Source of the DNA: Cohnella herbarum | GTDB lineage: Bacteria; Bacillota; Bacilli; Paenibacillales; Paenibacillaceae | Direction of reading: 5' to 3' | Length of the DNA stretch: 64,000 nt | Assembly: GCF_012849095.1 (NCBI RefSeq) | Contig: NZ_CP051680.1 | Coordinates: 2,294,001-2,358,000 of the forward strand | Part shown: positions 34,875 through 44,357 of the stretch, one piece after another | Position numbering within the stretch: position 1 is the first letter of the stretch | Layout: each line of letters starts with the position of its first letter | Made by a program: the position numbers and the translations under genes | The notes under the pieces: generated by a model | What the model saw: only the letters and a program-made list of their open reading frames with translations | The model's database searches: none | What the model was told of the DNA's origin: nothing

Positions 34875-36128
34875 TTAAAATTCGAATTGCACATCGGTCA
34901 ACCGCCGTTTGATTTCATCGATCACGCGCGCTTCTTCGGCTTCTCCTTGCGCGATGAACGTAACGGAGAAGCGGACGAATTTACCCGCGTCATCCCAAGG
35001 CACGGTGGAGATCAACTTCTCGCGAATCAAGTATTGGGAGAAGTCTTCCGCCGACTCGAAACGTTGTCCGCCCACGATGCCTTTAGGAGCTTCTACGTAT
35101 AAGAAAAAGGAGCCCTTCGGTTTCTCGGCGCGGAATCCGATTTCGTTCAGTGCCGCAACGAGTTTATTGTGGCGCCGCGAATATTTGGCCGAGATCGCTT
35201 CCGTAATTTGCGGATTGTTCAGACCGTATGCGGCCGCTTTCTGAATCGCGATGAATTGACCGGAATCGTTGTTGTCCTTCACGTCTCCGAAAGCTTTAAC
35301 GATAAGCGGGTTACCGGCGATAAAGCCGATCCGCCAACCCGTCATGTTGTAGGACTTGGACAGTGAGTGCAGTTCAACTCCTACGTCCTTCGCGCCCGGT
35401 ACGGACAAGAAACTGAACGGTTTAACTCCGTCGTAAGTAAGCGCGGCATACGGAGCATCGTGAACGACAACGACATTGTACTTCTTCGCCCACGCGATAG
35501 CCTTCTCGAAGAACGCTACGGTAGCCGCGGCGCCCGTCGGGTTGTTCGGATAGTTCAAATACAGCAATTTCGCGCGTTGCGCGATATCTTCCGGGATCGC
35601 ATCGAGATTCGGAAGAAAGTTGTTTTCCTTGGTCAGTTGGATATTGTACACTTCTCCGCCAAGATACTTCGTGTGCGTTCCCATAACCGGATAACCCGGT
35701 ACGGTCATAATCGTAACATCGCCCGGGTTGATGAAGACCGTCGGCAACATCGCAAGAGCAGGCTTAGCGCCGATCGTATGAAGAACTTCCGTTTCGGCGT
35801 CTATGCCGTCGACGGAAAAAACTTCTTTTAAATACTGGGCTGCCGCGGCTTTGAATTCGGTTATCCCGTTGTCGGCGTAACCGCGGTTTTCCGGCTTGGC
35901 CGCTTCTTCCGCCAGCTTGGCCACGATTCCGGCGTCTGCCATTTCATCCGGCTCGCCAACGCCCATATCGATTAATTCCATGTCGGGGTGAGCTTTTTTA
36001 GCTGCCGCTTTCGCCCTTTTGATTTTCTCGAATTTATAAATATTCGTGTCCTTACCATAGTTAGCTCCGCCGATGCGGCTTGCGAACTGCTCTTGAATAA
36101 AGGTCGATTGGTATTTTTCCACGGTCAA
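34875..36128 (-). CDS. dapL: LL-diaminopimelate aminotransferase
   Basis: 417 residues from TTG 36128, 9 bases after AAGGAG. It converts tetrahydrodipicolinate straight to LL-diaminopimelate, a shortcut for lysine and peptidoglycan precursors. Fold-type I aminotransferase: GVGEPDEMADAGIV near the N-terminus, YLNYPNNPTGAAAT, and the PLP lysine in SLSKSYNMTGWRIGFIAG. The protein is dapL-like rather than AspC-like by its NYGKDTNIYKFEKIKRAK opening. Monocistronic, divergent from nothing; the pyr promoter lies just downstream. Confidence 0.85.
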   Translation of the reverse strand: MTVEKYQSTFIQEQFASRIGGANYGKDTNIYKFEKIKRAKAAAKKAHPDMELIDMGVGEPDEMADAGIVAKLAEEAAKPENRGYADNGITEFKAAAAQYLKEVFSVDGIDAETEVLHTIGAKPALAMLPTVFINPGDVTIMTVPGYPVMGTHTKYLGGEVYNIQLTKENNFLPNLDAIPEDIAQRAKLLYLNYPNNPTGAAATVAFFEKAIAWAKKYNVVVVHDAPYAALTYDGVKPFSFLSVPGAKDVGVELHSLSKSYNMTGWRIGFIAGNPLIVKAFGDVKDNNDSGQFIAIQKAAAYGLNNPQITEAISAKYSRRHNKLVAALNEIGFRAEKPKGSFFLYVEAPKGIVGGQRFESAEDFSQYLIREKLISTVPWDDAGKFVRFSVTFIAQGEAEEARVIDEIKRRLTDVQFEF

Positions 36129-36259
36129 GTTCAGACACTCCTTATAAGTCCATTAGTTTCTCATTCTATGATTCAAACTATGACTTATAACGACTTGAAC
36201 CTCCATGGATTTTTATGCACATCATTTGCAGAAATCGCAGCGCTATCGTACAAGCCCGA

Positions 36260-37243
36260 TTAACGGGTTCTAAGAATAGTTAACGCTTCTTCCAGATCAT
36301 TCGGGATCGGAACCGAGAACTCCAAATATTGTCCCGAACGCGGATGTTTAAAGCCGAGTATGCCCGCATGCAACGCTTGGCCGGTCATGCCTAGCGTACG
36401 GCCGCTTCTTCCCCCGTACACGGGATCTCCGACCAGCGGGAAACCAATGTATTTCATGTGGACCCGGATTTGGTGAGTCCTTCCGGTTTCCAGCTTTAGT
36501 TCGAGTAGCGTATATTCATCGAAACGTTCCGCAACGGCAAAATGAGTAATGGCGTGTTTGCTGTTCTTATCCGTTACGACGTACAATTTACGGTCGTGGT
36601 TAGCTCGTCCGATCGGAGCGTCTATCGTTCCTTTATCATGTTGCATCACGCCGTATACGAGCGCGTAATACTTGCGGGTCACGCTATGCTCCTTCAACTG
36701 CTCGGCAAGCGACGCATGCGCAAGATCGTTCTTCGCGACCATTAGCAAGCCGGAAGTGTCTTTGTCTATCCGATGTACGATTCCGGGTCTCATGACTCCG
36801 TTGATCCCGGAAAGGTCTTTGCAGTGGTATAGCAACGCATTAACGACAGTGCCGCTAGGATGACCTGCCGCAGGGTGAACGACCATTCCGCGAGGTTTGT
36901 TGATGACGATAACGTCGCTATCTTCATACACGACATCAAGCGGGATATTTTCCGGAAAAGCTTCCAAAGGTTCAGGCTCGGGCAAAGACACTTGAATCTC
37001 GTCTCCATGCGAAATCTTGGCGTTGGCTTTCACGGATTGGCCGTTAACCGTAACCGCTCCGATTTTGATCCATTCCTGAACTTGCGAACGGGATACGGAC
37101 TTGTCCGCTAGCGTTTCCGCGATGTGCTTGTCGATCCGTTCTCCGGATTGACCGTCTTCGATCTTCCAGTTGAATTGACTTTCGGTTCCTTGTTCAAGAT
37201 CTTCAGACGGATTGCTGTTCTTGGGGTTGATCTCCATTGCCAT
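36260..37243 (-). CDS. rluD: RluD/YlyB-type 23S rRNA pseudouridine synthase
   Basis: 327 residues. An S4 RNA-binding domain (GERIDKHIAETLADKSVSRS ... VTVNGQSVKAN, about 36-95) precedes the RluA-family catalytic domain with HRIDKDTSGLLMVAKND (catalytic Asp) and the closing GDPVYGGR and LHAGILGF. In B. subtilis the gene after lspA is ylyB, as here. The start overlaps the end of lspA by 41 bases and has AGGAG 10 bases upstream. Confidence 0.93.
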   Translation of the reverse strand: MAMEINPKNSNPSEDLEQGTESQFNWKIEDGQSGERIDKHIAETLADKSVSRSQVQEWIKIGAVTVNGQSVKANAKISHGDEIQVSLPEPEPLEAFPENIPLDVVYEDSDVIVINKPRGMVVHPAAGHPSGTVVNALLYHCKDLSGINGVMRPGIVHRIDKDTSGLLMVAKNDLAHASLAEQLKEHSVTRKYYALVYGVMQHDKGTIDAPIGRANHDRKLYVVTDKNSKHAITHFAVAERFDEYTLLELKLETGRTHQIRVHMKYIGFPLVGDPVYGGRSGRTLGMTGQALHAGILGFKHPRSGQYLEFSVPIPNDLEEALTILRTR

Positions 37244-37733
37244 TCGATTTATTCTCCTGTTTCATGGTCAGAAACGAATCCAAGATGACTAATCCTACGC
37301 CGATGCATATTGCGGTATCGGCCAGATTAAAGATCGGAAACGTATACGACCCAAAGTTAAATTGCAGAAAATCCACGACTTCTCCAAATAGCGCGCGATC
37401 CAGAAAATTCCCTACCGCGCCGCCAAGAATGACAGCCAAAGCAACAAGCAAAAGCGTGCTTCCCGAGCGGAACGAACGGTGCAAATACCAAAGAATGCCC
37501 ACGACGACGACAACCGTAACGATCAGAAAAAACAGACGTTGCTCCTGAAGCATTCCGAATGCTGCGCCTCGGTTACGGATATGAGTGATAACGAAAAAAT
37601 CCCCCAGAACCGGAATTTTCTCGGTATCCAGTTCCACCGTGCGATTAATGATTTTTTTGCTCGCATAATCAATTAGAAAAACGACAACTGCGATGACATA
37701 ATAGGTCCAAATAGGCCAAACTCGACGTTGCAT
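37203..37733 (-). CDS. lspA: Lipoprotein signal peptidase II
   Basis: 176 residues, four membrane segments (about 11-27, 63-81, 89-107, 133-152). Catalytic aspartates lie in GGAVGNFLDRALFGEVVDF and FPIFNLADTAI. It cuts signal peptides of diacylglyceryl-modified prolipoproteins, such as the lipoproteins encoded elsewhere in this window. The hydrophilic tail is rich in Gln/Asn. Forms a pair with the pseudouridine synthase gene. Confidence 0.95.
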   Translation of the reverse strand: MQRRVWPIWTYYVIAVVVFLIDYASKKIINRTVELDTEKIPVLGDFFVITHIRNRGAAFGMLQEQRLFFLIVTVVVVVGILWYLHRSFRSGSTLLLVALAVILGGAVGNFLDRALFGEVVDFLQFNFGSYTFPIFNLADTAICIGVGLVILDSFLTMKQENKSNGNGDQPQEQQSV

Positions 37734-37917
37734 CCGATTTATCCGCTCCTCATCCGTTTCTCCTGCGTGTTGATTTTATCACATTGCGATAAGGAGCGTC
37801 CATGAAGGGCAAGTAAAATTCGACAGAACCCCCATACTTGCCCGCGGTAATCCGCACGTAAAACAGGTGCAACTCGAGAAAACTACAAGCAGTCAGAAGA
37901 TGAAGGGAGTGGACATC

Positions 37918-38655
37918 TTGACTTTTTCGTTAGGGCAAGACCGAATTCAAGCGCTTAAGAGACGATTGATTCAAGAACGCGACGATTTAGAAAAAAGAGT
38001 ACACGAGAACGGCCACTTCGGCTTGGCGTCTTCGTACCGAGATTCAACTGGAGAGCTATCCGGAATCGATAACCACCCTGCGGACGCGGGATCGGAGATG
38101 TTCGAACGAAGTAAAGATTTGGCCCTATTGGAAAAGGAAGCTTTCCGCCTGGAGCGAGTCGATGCAGCGTTGTCCCGCATGGAAACGGGAGAGTATGGCC
38201 GGTGCGTCGCCTGCGGAAGCTTTATTCCGTTCGAACGGCTTGAAGCCATGCCGACCGCGATCTATTGCGTAGAACATGAGCCTAGGCAAGAAACTTCGGA
38301 TAATCGTCCCGCGGAGGAATTATTCCTTTACCCGCCCTTCGGGCGCAGCAGCGTAGACGAACGGGACGAAACCGGATTCGACGGAGAGGATGCCTGGCAA
38401 ATCGTCGAATCATGGGGCTCTTCTAACAGTCCGGCCATGGCCGAAGGCAATAACATCGACGATTACGGAAACATGGCCATCGAAGCGGACGAGAACGACG
38501 GTTACGTCGAACCGCTCGAAAGCTTCCTCGCCACCGACATTACAGGCCACAACGTAGCGATCGTCCGCAATCGGGCTTACCGTCAATACATGGCCTCCAA
38601 CGAAGGCGACCATCTCCTCGAGCCGGATGAAGTGGTGGATGACACTTATAAATAA
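37918..38655 (+). CDS. yteA: YteA-like DksA/TraR zinc-finger protein
   Basis: 245 residues if started at TTG 37918, 8 bases after GAAGGGAG; an in-frame ATG at 37867 would add 17 residues without a site. A coiled-coil N-terminus (LKRRLIQERDDLEKRVHENG) is followed by NHPADAGSEMFERSKDLALL and the zinc finger start YGRCVACGSFIPFERLEAMP with a second CVEH half, in which the last ligand is a His rather than Cys. An acidic tail follows. YteA-type proteins belong to the sporulation-linked DksA/TraR group; direct function unknown. The tail contains several Asp/Glu-rich segments and converges on DUF5665 gene. Confidence 0.85.
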   Translation: MTFSLGQDRIQALKRRLIQERDDLEKRVHENGHFGLASSYRDSTGELSGIDNHPADAGSEMFERSKDLALLEKEAFRLERVDAALSRMETGEYGRCVACGSFIPFERLEAMPTAIYCVEHEPRQETSDNRPAEELFLYPPFGRSSVDERDETGFDGEDAWQIVESWGSSNSPAMAEGNNIDDYGNMAIEADENDGYVEPLESFLATDITGHNVAIVRNRAYRQYMASNEGDHLLEPDEVVDDTYK

Positions 38656-38692
38656 AATCCCTTGAGATTTATCAAATTAATATTAATAGTCG

Positions 38693-38844
38693 GATGCGTT
38701 GCCAAATCGAAGTAAATGTATCTTTCTGAGAGTTTACGTCCGCCTCTTGGAGCCCATTGCCACCCTTAAATCTCATCAAGGCAATGGGCGGAGAGGAAGC
38801 GGCTGGAGAAAGGTACATTTGCGTAGATTTGGCATTAAAGCATC
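38693..38844. repeat. Long imperfect inverted repeat (about 150 bp)
   Basis: Arms pair in order: GATGC/GCATC, TGCCAAATC/GATTTGGCA, TAAATGTA/TACATTT, CTTTC/GAAAG, CCGC/GCGG and CCCATTGCC/GGCAATGGG around a loop near 38762-38778. The whole is a nearly full-length hairpin lying between two convergent genes, with no open frame. It could be a small non-autonomous transposon, a structured RNA or a bidirectional terminator. Confidence 0.7.
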
Positions 38845-38857
38845 ATACTCCGGCAAC

Positions 38858-39274
38858 TCAATAAGGATTAATTTCAAGCTGACGCTGCACAATCCGCACG
38901 ATATCCGCGATGTAATCCCCGACGATAGGCAAATTAAGCGCCCCCAGAAACTGCAATAAATAAACGATCGTCGCGGCAAAAAAAGTAAAGCCGAGCGCGA
39001 TGCCCACTCCCCGCGATAATCCCGCGATGAAATTTTTCCAAATCAGCTGCCACGGCCGGTGCATAAGATTTACGTATTCCTTTAATTGCGCCTTCTCCAT
39101 ATCAATGGATAAACGCTCAAGCTTCTCCGACAGAAATCCGAGCGTTCCCCTTAAATCTTTCGCTTCATGCGCCAAGCGTTCTGTCGATTCGGCCGCCGCT
39201 TTCGCCTCGGGCGTCGTTTTTACGCTGATCTGATTCGCCTTCGGTTGTTTCTCGTTTTTGGAATTGTCGCCCAT
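38858..39274 (-). CDS. DUF5665 membrane protein
   Basis: 138 residues. Polar N-terminal half with a helical, possibly coiled-coil stretch (GFLSEKLERLSIDMEKAQLK), then EYVNLMHRPWQLIWKNFIAG and one strong membrane helix (IALGFTFFAATIVYLLQFLG), then a short tail. This pattern (YVNLM.RPWR..W.NF..G..RG.G...G) is the DUF5665 family. Function unknown; single-gene unit next to ileS. Confidence 0.8.
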   Translation of the reverse strand: MGDNSKNEKQPKANQISVKTTPEAKAAAESTERLAHEAKDLRGTLGFLSEKLERLSIDMEKAQLKEYVNLMHRPWQLIWKNFIAGLSRGVGIALGFTFFAATIVYLLQFLGALNLPIVGDYIADIVRIVQRQLEINPY

Positions 39275-39328
39275 AACCGCACATCCCTTCAGGCGTCTTT
39301 TTCCTTCATTACCCCTGTCCGCCGAATG

Positions 39329-39393
39329 AAAAACGAGCCCTTCCGAAGGTTAACGGTAATTTATTCCGCTAACCGTCGGAGTCAGGAGCTCGT
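39329..39393 (-). terminator. Terminator of ileS
   Basis: ACGAGC (39333-39338) pairs with GCTCGT (39388-39393), with inner CCGAAGG/... and GGTTA pairing, followed on minus by five T. Confidence 0.8.
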
Positions 39394-39435
39394 CTTTTCG
39401 TTTTCCTTATTATGTTTAGCTACTTGCCTCGTTAA

Positions 39436-42400
39436 TTATGCTTCCGTTACGATGGCGACGCCGATCGTTTTCTCTCCGGCTTGCACGGCCTCCGTACCGG
39501 ATGTCCGTCCGAACGATACTTGGTTCACGAGGACGTTTTCCTTCAACACGTGATCGAACGCGCGAAGCGCGGCTTCGAGCTCGGCATCGACCTCGAGAAC
39601 GAGATCGATTCTTTTCTCGATCGGCAGATCCAGTTTTTTGCGGGTGTCTTGCACCGCGCGAATGACTTCGCGTACCCAGCCCTCTTGCTCGAGCTCGGGC
39701 GTAATTTCGGTATTCAACGCGACAGTAAGACCGCTTCCGGATGCCGACGCGAAACCCGTCTTCGCTTCTTTCTCGACTAGAATTTCCTCTAGCTCCACCG
39801 TTAGCGCCTCGCCGTCCGGTGATACGAAGTCGTATTTGCCCGTCTGAACGATATGGCGAGTCTCTTCGCTTGACAGCCCCTTAAATGCGTTTTGGATCGG
39901 ACCGACGTTTTTGCCGTATTTTTTGCCAGCGACTTTTAAGTTGAGCTTGAGGTTAAAGTTAACGAATCCGCTGTCGTCTTTCACGATCGTGATCGTTTTG
40001 ACGTTAATCTCGTCTTTAATGATGTCCTCGTAACCCGACAAATCGAATTCTCCGCTTAAGGAAACGAGTAATTCCGAGAGGGGTTGACGCGTTTTCAAAC
40101 TAGACTCGTTACGAATGTTCCGAGCTAGCTCCACCATGTTTCGAACAGCGGCCATTTCGCTCTCCAGTTTCGCGTCGATTGCCGCCACATCCGATCGCGG
40201 ATAATCCGCCAGATGCACGCTTCCTTTGCCGCCCAAGTTTCCGTAAATATCTTCGGATACGAACGGCGCATACGGAGCAATCAGCTTAGATAGGGTCAAC
40301 AGAACTTCTCCAAGCGTCTGATAAGCCGCAAGCTTGTCGTCCGTCAATCCGCTGCCCCAGAAACGATCGCGGGAGCGACGCACGTACCAGTTAGACAACT
40401 CGTCGATGAACGTTTCGATCGCTTTGGCCGGATTCAGGAAATCGTTGACTTCCAACCCTTTTGCAACGTCAGAGATTAATGTGTTCAAGCGCGAGATGAC
40501 CCAACGGTCAAGCTTGTTATTCGTTTGCACCTTCTTGTGCTCATCCGCTACGTAACCGTCGATTGATGCATAGAGGGCGTAGAAAGCATGAGTGTTGACG
40601 AGCGTATCCACGACTTTGGATTTGGCTTCGCCCACGATTCCTTTAGAGAATCGTTTGCTGTTCCAAGGTGCGCTATCCGCTAGCAACGACCAACGGAAAG
40701 CGTCCGTCCCGAATTCATCTATGATCTCCCAAGGGTCGATTACGTTCCCCTTGGACTTGCTCATTTTCTGACCGCTTTCGTCCAGAACGTGACCCGTGGA
40801 GATAACCGATTTGTACGGCGCTTTGCCGTTGTACAACGTCGAGACCGCCAACAAGCTGAAAAACCATCCGCGAGTTTGGTCGATTCCTTCGCAAATAAAG
40901 TCGGCCGGATATTGCTCTTGGAATTTCGCTTCGTCCCCGAACGGGTGAAAATATTGAGCGAACGGCATGGAGCCGCTGTCGAACCAGACGTCGATCACTT
41001 CCGAAGCTCTGTTCATGACGCCGCCGCATTCGCACCGAAGGTGAACCGCGTCAACGTAAGGCTTGTGCAGCTCGATATTTTCCGCAACGTCTCCGATGGC
41101 AAGAACGCGAAGCTCCGCGATACTATGAGGTGCTTTCTCTTTACCGCAAGATTCGCAAGTCCATACGTTAAGCGGTGTGCCCCAATAACGGTTACGGCTG
41201 ATGTTCCAATCGACCAGGTCCTCAAGGAACTTTCCGAAGCGGCCGTCGCGAAGATGCTCGGGATACCACTGGATCGACTTATTGTTTTCGATCAATTGAT
41301 CTTTAACGGCGGTCGTCTTGATAAACCAGCTCTCCGTCGCGTAATAGAGGAGAGGCGTTTTGCAGCGCCAGCAGAACGGATAACTATGCTCCATTCTTTC
41401 TTTGTGGTGCAACAAGCCTTTTTCGGATAACATCTTGACGATGTCGACGTCGCAATCCTTGACGAAACGACCAGCCAAGTCCGTTACTTCGTCGATGTAT
41501 TTGCCTTCGTTGTTCACGACCATCAGCATTGGGATTTCGTGCTGGCGAGCTACGCGGTAATCGTCTTCCCCGTGCGCCGGGGAAATGTGAACGATCCCCG
41601 TACCGCTGGAATCCGTAACGTAGTCCGCATCGATGACGCGATAAGCGTTTTCTACCGTCACGTACGGGAACAGCGGCTCGTAATGAAGGCCGACAAGCTC
41701 GCGACCTTTGACGGTGCTTAAAGTTTCGTATTCGCCCTTCATGACTTTGTCAGCCAAAGCGGAAGCGATAATGTATACTTCTCCGTCTTGGCGAACTCGG
41801 ACATAATCCAATTCCGGATTAACGGCAAGCGCGACGTTCGCTGGAAGCGTCCACGGAGTCGTCGTCCATGCGAGAATGAATTCCCCGGTTTCCTTCAGCT
41901 TGAATTTCGCCGTAGCCGTCAAATCTTTGACATCCTCGTAACCTTGGGCAACCTCGTGCGAGCTTAACGTCGTCTGGCAGCAAGGGCAATACGGACTTAC
42001 TCGGTGACCGCGGTACAGCAATCCTTTATCATGGATCGTCGCCAGAACATGCCATACGCTCTGGATATAGTTGTTATCCAACGTGATGTAAGGATCGTCC
42101 AGATCGGTCCAATAAGCGATCGCTTCCGTCAGCTCGCGCCATTGGCGCTCGTATTCGAACACGCTCTCTTTGCACTTGATGATGAACGGCTCGACGCCGT
42201 ATTTTTCGATCTCTTGTTTACCCGAAATGCCGAGCTGCTTCTCGACGCCAAGCTCGACGGGTAAGCCATGCGTATCCCAGCCGGCTTTACGAATAACGCG
42301 ATAGCCCGACATCGTTTTATAGCGGCTTACGAAGTCCTTAATGACACGACCGAGTACATGACCGATATGCGGCTTGCCGTTAGCGGTTGGCGGTCCTTCA

Positions 42401-42528
42401 TAGAAAACGAAGTTTGGTTTCCCTTCGCGATTGTCGATCGACCGGCGGAACGTGTCCTCCCGGTTCCATTGTTCCAAAATACGCCGTTCGCGTGTTCTTG
42501 CTTTTTCTTTAACGTCTACGCGTTGCAT
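39436..42528 (-). CDS. ileS: Isoleucyl-tRNA synthetase
   Basis: 1,030 residues. Class I motifs YEGPPTANGKPHIGHVLG (HIGH) and GQKMSKSKGNVIDPW (KMSKS). The CP1 editing domain (WTTTPWTLPANVALAVNPEL) is intact. The C-terminus has no second zinc-finger Cys cluster of the short bacterial type, and the long form with KLDLPIEKRIDLVLEVDAEL resembles the eukaryote-like class often linked to mupirocin tolerance; that is inference. Regulated by the T-box upstream. Confidence 0.95.
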   Translation of the reverse strand: MQRVDVKEKARTRERRILEQWNREDTFRRSIDNREGKPNFVFYEGPPTANGKPHIGHVLGRVIKDFVSRYKTMSGYRVIRKAGWDTHGLPVELGVEKQLGISGKQEIEKYGVEPFIIKCKESVFEYERQWRELTEAIAYWTDLDDPYITLDNNYIQSVWHVLATIHDKGLLYRGHRVSPYCPCCQTTLSSHEVAQGYEDVKDLTATAKFKLKETGEFILAWTTTPWTLPANVALAVNPELDYVRVRQDGEVYIIASALADKVMKGEYETLSTVKGRELVGLHYEPLFPYVTVENAYRVIDADYVTDSSGTGIVHISPAHGEDDYRVARQHEIPMLMVVNNEGKYIDEVTDLAGRFVKDCDVDIVKMLSEKGLLHHKERMEHSYPFCWRCKTPLLYYATESWFIKTTAVKDQLIENNKSIQWYPEHLRDGRFGKFLEDLVDWNISRNRYWGTPLNVWTCESCGKEKAPHSIAELRVLAIGDVAENIELHKPYVDAVHLRCECGGVMNRASEVIDVWFDSGSMPFAQYFHPFGDEAKFQEQYPADFICEGIDQTRGWFFSLLAVSTLYNGKAPYKSVISTGHVLDESGQKMSKSKGNVIDPWEIIDEFGTDAFRWSLLADSAPWNSKRFSKGIVGEAKSKVVDTLVNTHAFYALYASIDGYVADEHKKVQTNNKLDRWVISRLNTLISDVAKGLEVNDFLNPAKAIETFIDELSNWYVRRSRDRFWGSGLTDDKLAAYQTLGEVLLTLSKLIAPYAPFVSEDIYGNLGGKGSVHLADYPRSDVAAIDAKLESEMAAVRNMVELARNIRNESSLKTRQPLSELLVSLSGEFDLSGYEDIIKDEINVKTITIVKDDSGFVNFNLKLNLKVAGKKYGKNVGPIQNAFKGLSSEETRHIVQTGKYDFVSPDGEALTVELEEILVEKEAKTGFASASGSGLTVALNTEITPELEQEGWVREVIRAVQDTRKKLDLPIEKRIDLVLEVDAELEAALRAFDHVLKENVLVNQVSFGRTSGTEAVQAGEKTIGVAIVTEA

Positions 42529-42552
42529 CGTTCCTCATCCTTTCGTGACAAT

Positions 42553-42890
42553 AAATAAAACCCCGCCCCTGGAAAGGGACGAGGTTATCTCGCGTTACCA
42601 CCCTTGTTCCGCCCTGCTTCCTCGTGGGAAACTGACGGCAACTCGCAACGCATCGAAGGCTCGACAGCTTGGCTGCGATTCCTTACGTCATGCGCGTTCC
42701 CTATAACGGTGGACGTCCGGCGCCGTTTACTACCCTTGGGCATTTCATGTCCTCGGGGTTCTACGGAGCATCTCGGGGATGATTTTCGGCACGTTCCTCA
42801 TGCTGGCTCGCAGCTGCCGCCAGCTCTCTGGATTTCGGACAACGTGACTACTTTTTCCCGTCTTCGACATTTCAGGAATTAATCTTATAT
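42553..42890 (-). promoter_or_regulatory. T-box riboswitch of ileS
   Basis: The leader of about 340 nt contains AAGGGTGGTAACGCGAG (near 42608-42590), the T-box antiterminator core (AGGGUGGnACCGCG with one change). The terminator CCTCGTCCC/GGGGCGGGG then follows with TTTTATTT (42585-42555). An AGAGAGCTGGCGGCAGCTGC stem-loop base and a specifier region upstream fit the class. Uncharged tRNA-Ile should stop termination. Confidence 0.9.
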
Positions 42891-42894
42891 CCCT

Positions 42895-42923
42895 GTTATA
42901 CTTTTTGGCGAAGCTTTTGTCAA
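42895..42923 (-). promoter_or_regulatory. Sigma-A promoter of ileS leader
   Basis: TTGACA (42923-42918), exactly 17 bases, TATAAC (42900-42895). Confidence 0.9.
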
Positions 42924-42945
42924 ACCCGTTATCGATAATATAATC

Positions 42946-42972
42946 AAAAAAAGATCCCAAGAGGGATCTTTC
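42946..42972 (-). terminator. Terminator of the ylm-divIVA operon
   Basis: AAAGATCCC-(4)-GGGATCTTT followed by more T on the minus strand, 11 bases after the divIVA stop. Confidence 0.9.
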
Positions 42973-42982
42973 CCGACGGAAC

Positions 42983-43468
42983 TTAGGCTTCGATGCCACG
43001 AGGTTCGCGGCTATCCAGCGAATCCCATCCATCTTGCGTCAACAGTTCCATCTGCGTTTCAATCAATGCGCGGAACCGAGCGCGATAGATCGTCGCTTGT
43101 TTCTTCAATTCCTCGACTTCCAAAGCGACTTTGCGGGACTTGGACAGCGCATCGTTAATAATGCGATCCGCGTTCTTCTCCGCTTCCTTCACGATGAGCT
43201 GAGCTTCTTTCTTCGCATTGCCTCTCAACTCGTCTGCGGCTTCCTGCGCGACGATGATGGTTTTGCTTAGCGTTTCCTCAATGTTAGAGAAGTGGCCGAG
43301 CTTATCCTGAGACGCCGCGACTAAATTTTGCAGCTCCTTGTTCTCGCGGATCATCGCTTCATAGTCCTTGATGATCTGATCGAGAAACTCGTTCACTTGA
43401 TCCTCGTCGTATCCGCGAAGTCGGCGTGCGAATTCTTTGTTATGGATGTCCAATGGCGTAAGTGGCAT
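42983..43468 (-). CDS. divIVA: Cell-division polarity protein DivIVA
   Basis: 161 residues. MPLTPLDIHNKEFARRLRGY and DEDQVNEFLDQIIKDYEAMI form the lipid-binding N-terminal domain; the rest is coiled coil (AADELRGNAKKEAQLIVKEA). It marks curved membrane at poles and septa and helps place MinCD and chromosome-anchoring factors. Last gene of the ylm block, in the usual place beside ileS. Confidence 0.95.
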   Translation of the reverse strand: MPLTPLDIHNKEFARRLRGYDEDQVNEFLDQIIKDYEAMIRENKELQNLVAASQDKLGHFSNIEETLSKTIIVAQEAADELRGNAKKEAQLIVKEAEKNADRIINDALSKSRKVALEVEELKKQATIYRARFRALIETQMELLTQDGWDSLDSREPRGIEA

Positions 43469-43556
43469 TGGCGCACCTCCTAGAGTCTAGTTTCCATGTT
43501 ATGTAGCTTGTTCAATGACTGAATTCGACGAAAGCCGCGAAAATCCTTCTAACCGG

Positions 43557-44342
43557 CTACACAAATTTACCGACTCTCACTCTGATTCGTCCGCTTTTCG
43601 ACACGCCTTCCACTTCGAGCACCTTAAATCTGCCGAACCCTTTCATCGAAACGATATCTCCCGCCTTCAACGGATGAGACGGATCTTCGACCGGCTTCCA
43701 ACTCACCCTGCATCGTCCCGCCTTGATCGGAGCGAGAATTTTCGTCCGGCTCAGCCTAAACACGTCGCTTGCGATACCGTCCAACCGCATGGAAGCTACG
43801 GATAACACTTGCTCTTCTAGCTTAATAACGACTTCCTTTAGTTCTTCGAGAGGCCGTATACTGACGCTTACGTCGATACGGTGAGCTTGCTTCATGTGAC
43901 CGATGAGAAAATCACCGATCTCTTCGGCAATAAGCGCATGGCAGCCATCCTCGTTCAAGTGCAAATCGCCGATCTTATCCCTTTTGATGCCAAGCCCGAG
44001 CAGCGCCCCCAAATAGTCCCCATGATCCAATTCGGATATGCGGCGGTCTTCGGAGGTTATGACTAATACCGCGATACCAAGATCGACATCATCCAACCTC
44101 TTATAGTCGGGCGCGATGATTGCCCGTTGCCTTTCGGCTTGAGCCGTACCGCCGGATAACAGGACTTGGGCATCGGGATGGCGATTCGCAAGCGTAAATA
44201 AAATATGCGCCTGGCGAGGGTCGAGAAAATCCGTCCGCTTCGTCTCGTGACGTTCAGCGGCGCGTTCGACCCATTCCCAGACGCGATCCACGAATGCTTT
44301 TTCATCCGGATGAAAATGCTCGTAAATTTCTCTATGCGACAT
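43557..44342 (-). CDS. ylmH: YlmH, S4-domain RNA-binding protein
   Basis: 261 residues. The N-terminal two thirds (FVDRVWEWVERAAERHETKR, LDPRQAHILFTLANRHPDAQ, LGALLGLGIKRDKIGDL) are the YlmH body. The C-terminal S4 domain is at about 185-261 (MRLDGIASDVFRLSRTKILA ... GDIVSMKGFGRFKVLEV). S4/YlmH proteins bind rRNA and act in ribosome quality control. Standard order ylmG-ylmH-divIVA. Confidence 0.93.
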   Translation of the reverse strand: MSHREIYEHFHPDEKAFVDRVWEWVERAAERHETKRTDFLDPRQAHILFTLANRHPDAQVLLSGGTAQAERQRAIIAPDYKRLDDVDLGIAVLVITSEDRRISELDHGDYLGALLGLGIKRDKIGDLHLNEDGCHALIAEEIGDFLIGHMKQAHRIDVSVSIRPLEELKEVVIKLEEQVLSVASMRLDGIASDVFRLSRTKILAPIKAGRCRVSWKPVEDPSHPLKAGDIVSMKGFGRFKVLEVEGVSKSGRIRVRVGKFV

Positions 44343-44357
44343 TTGACACCTTCAATC

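Noticed and set aside
38693..38844. Riboswitch for the YteA-like or DUF5665 gene
   Set aside because: It lies after the stop codons of both convergent genes, not in a leader.
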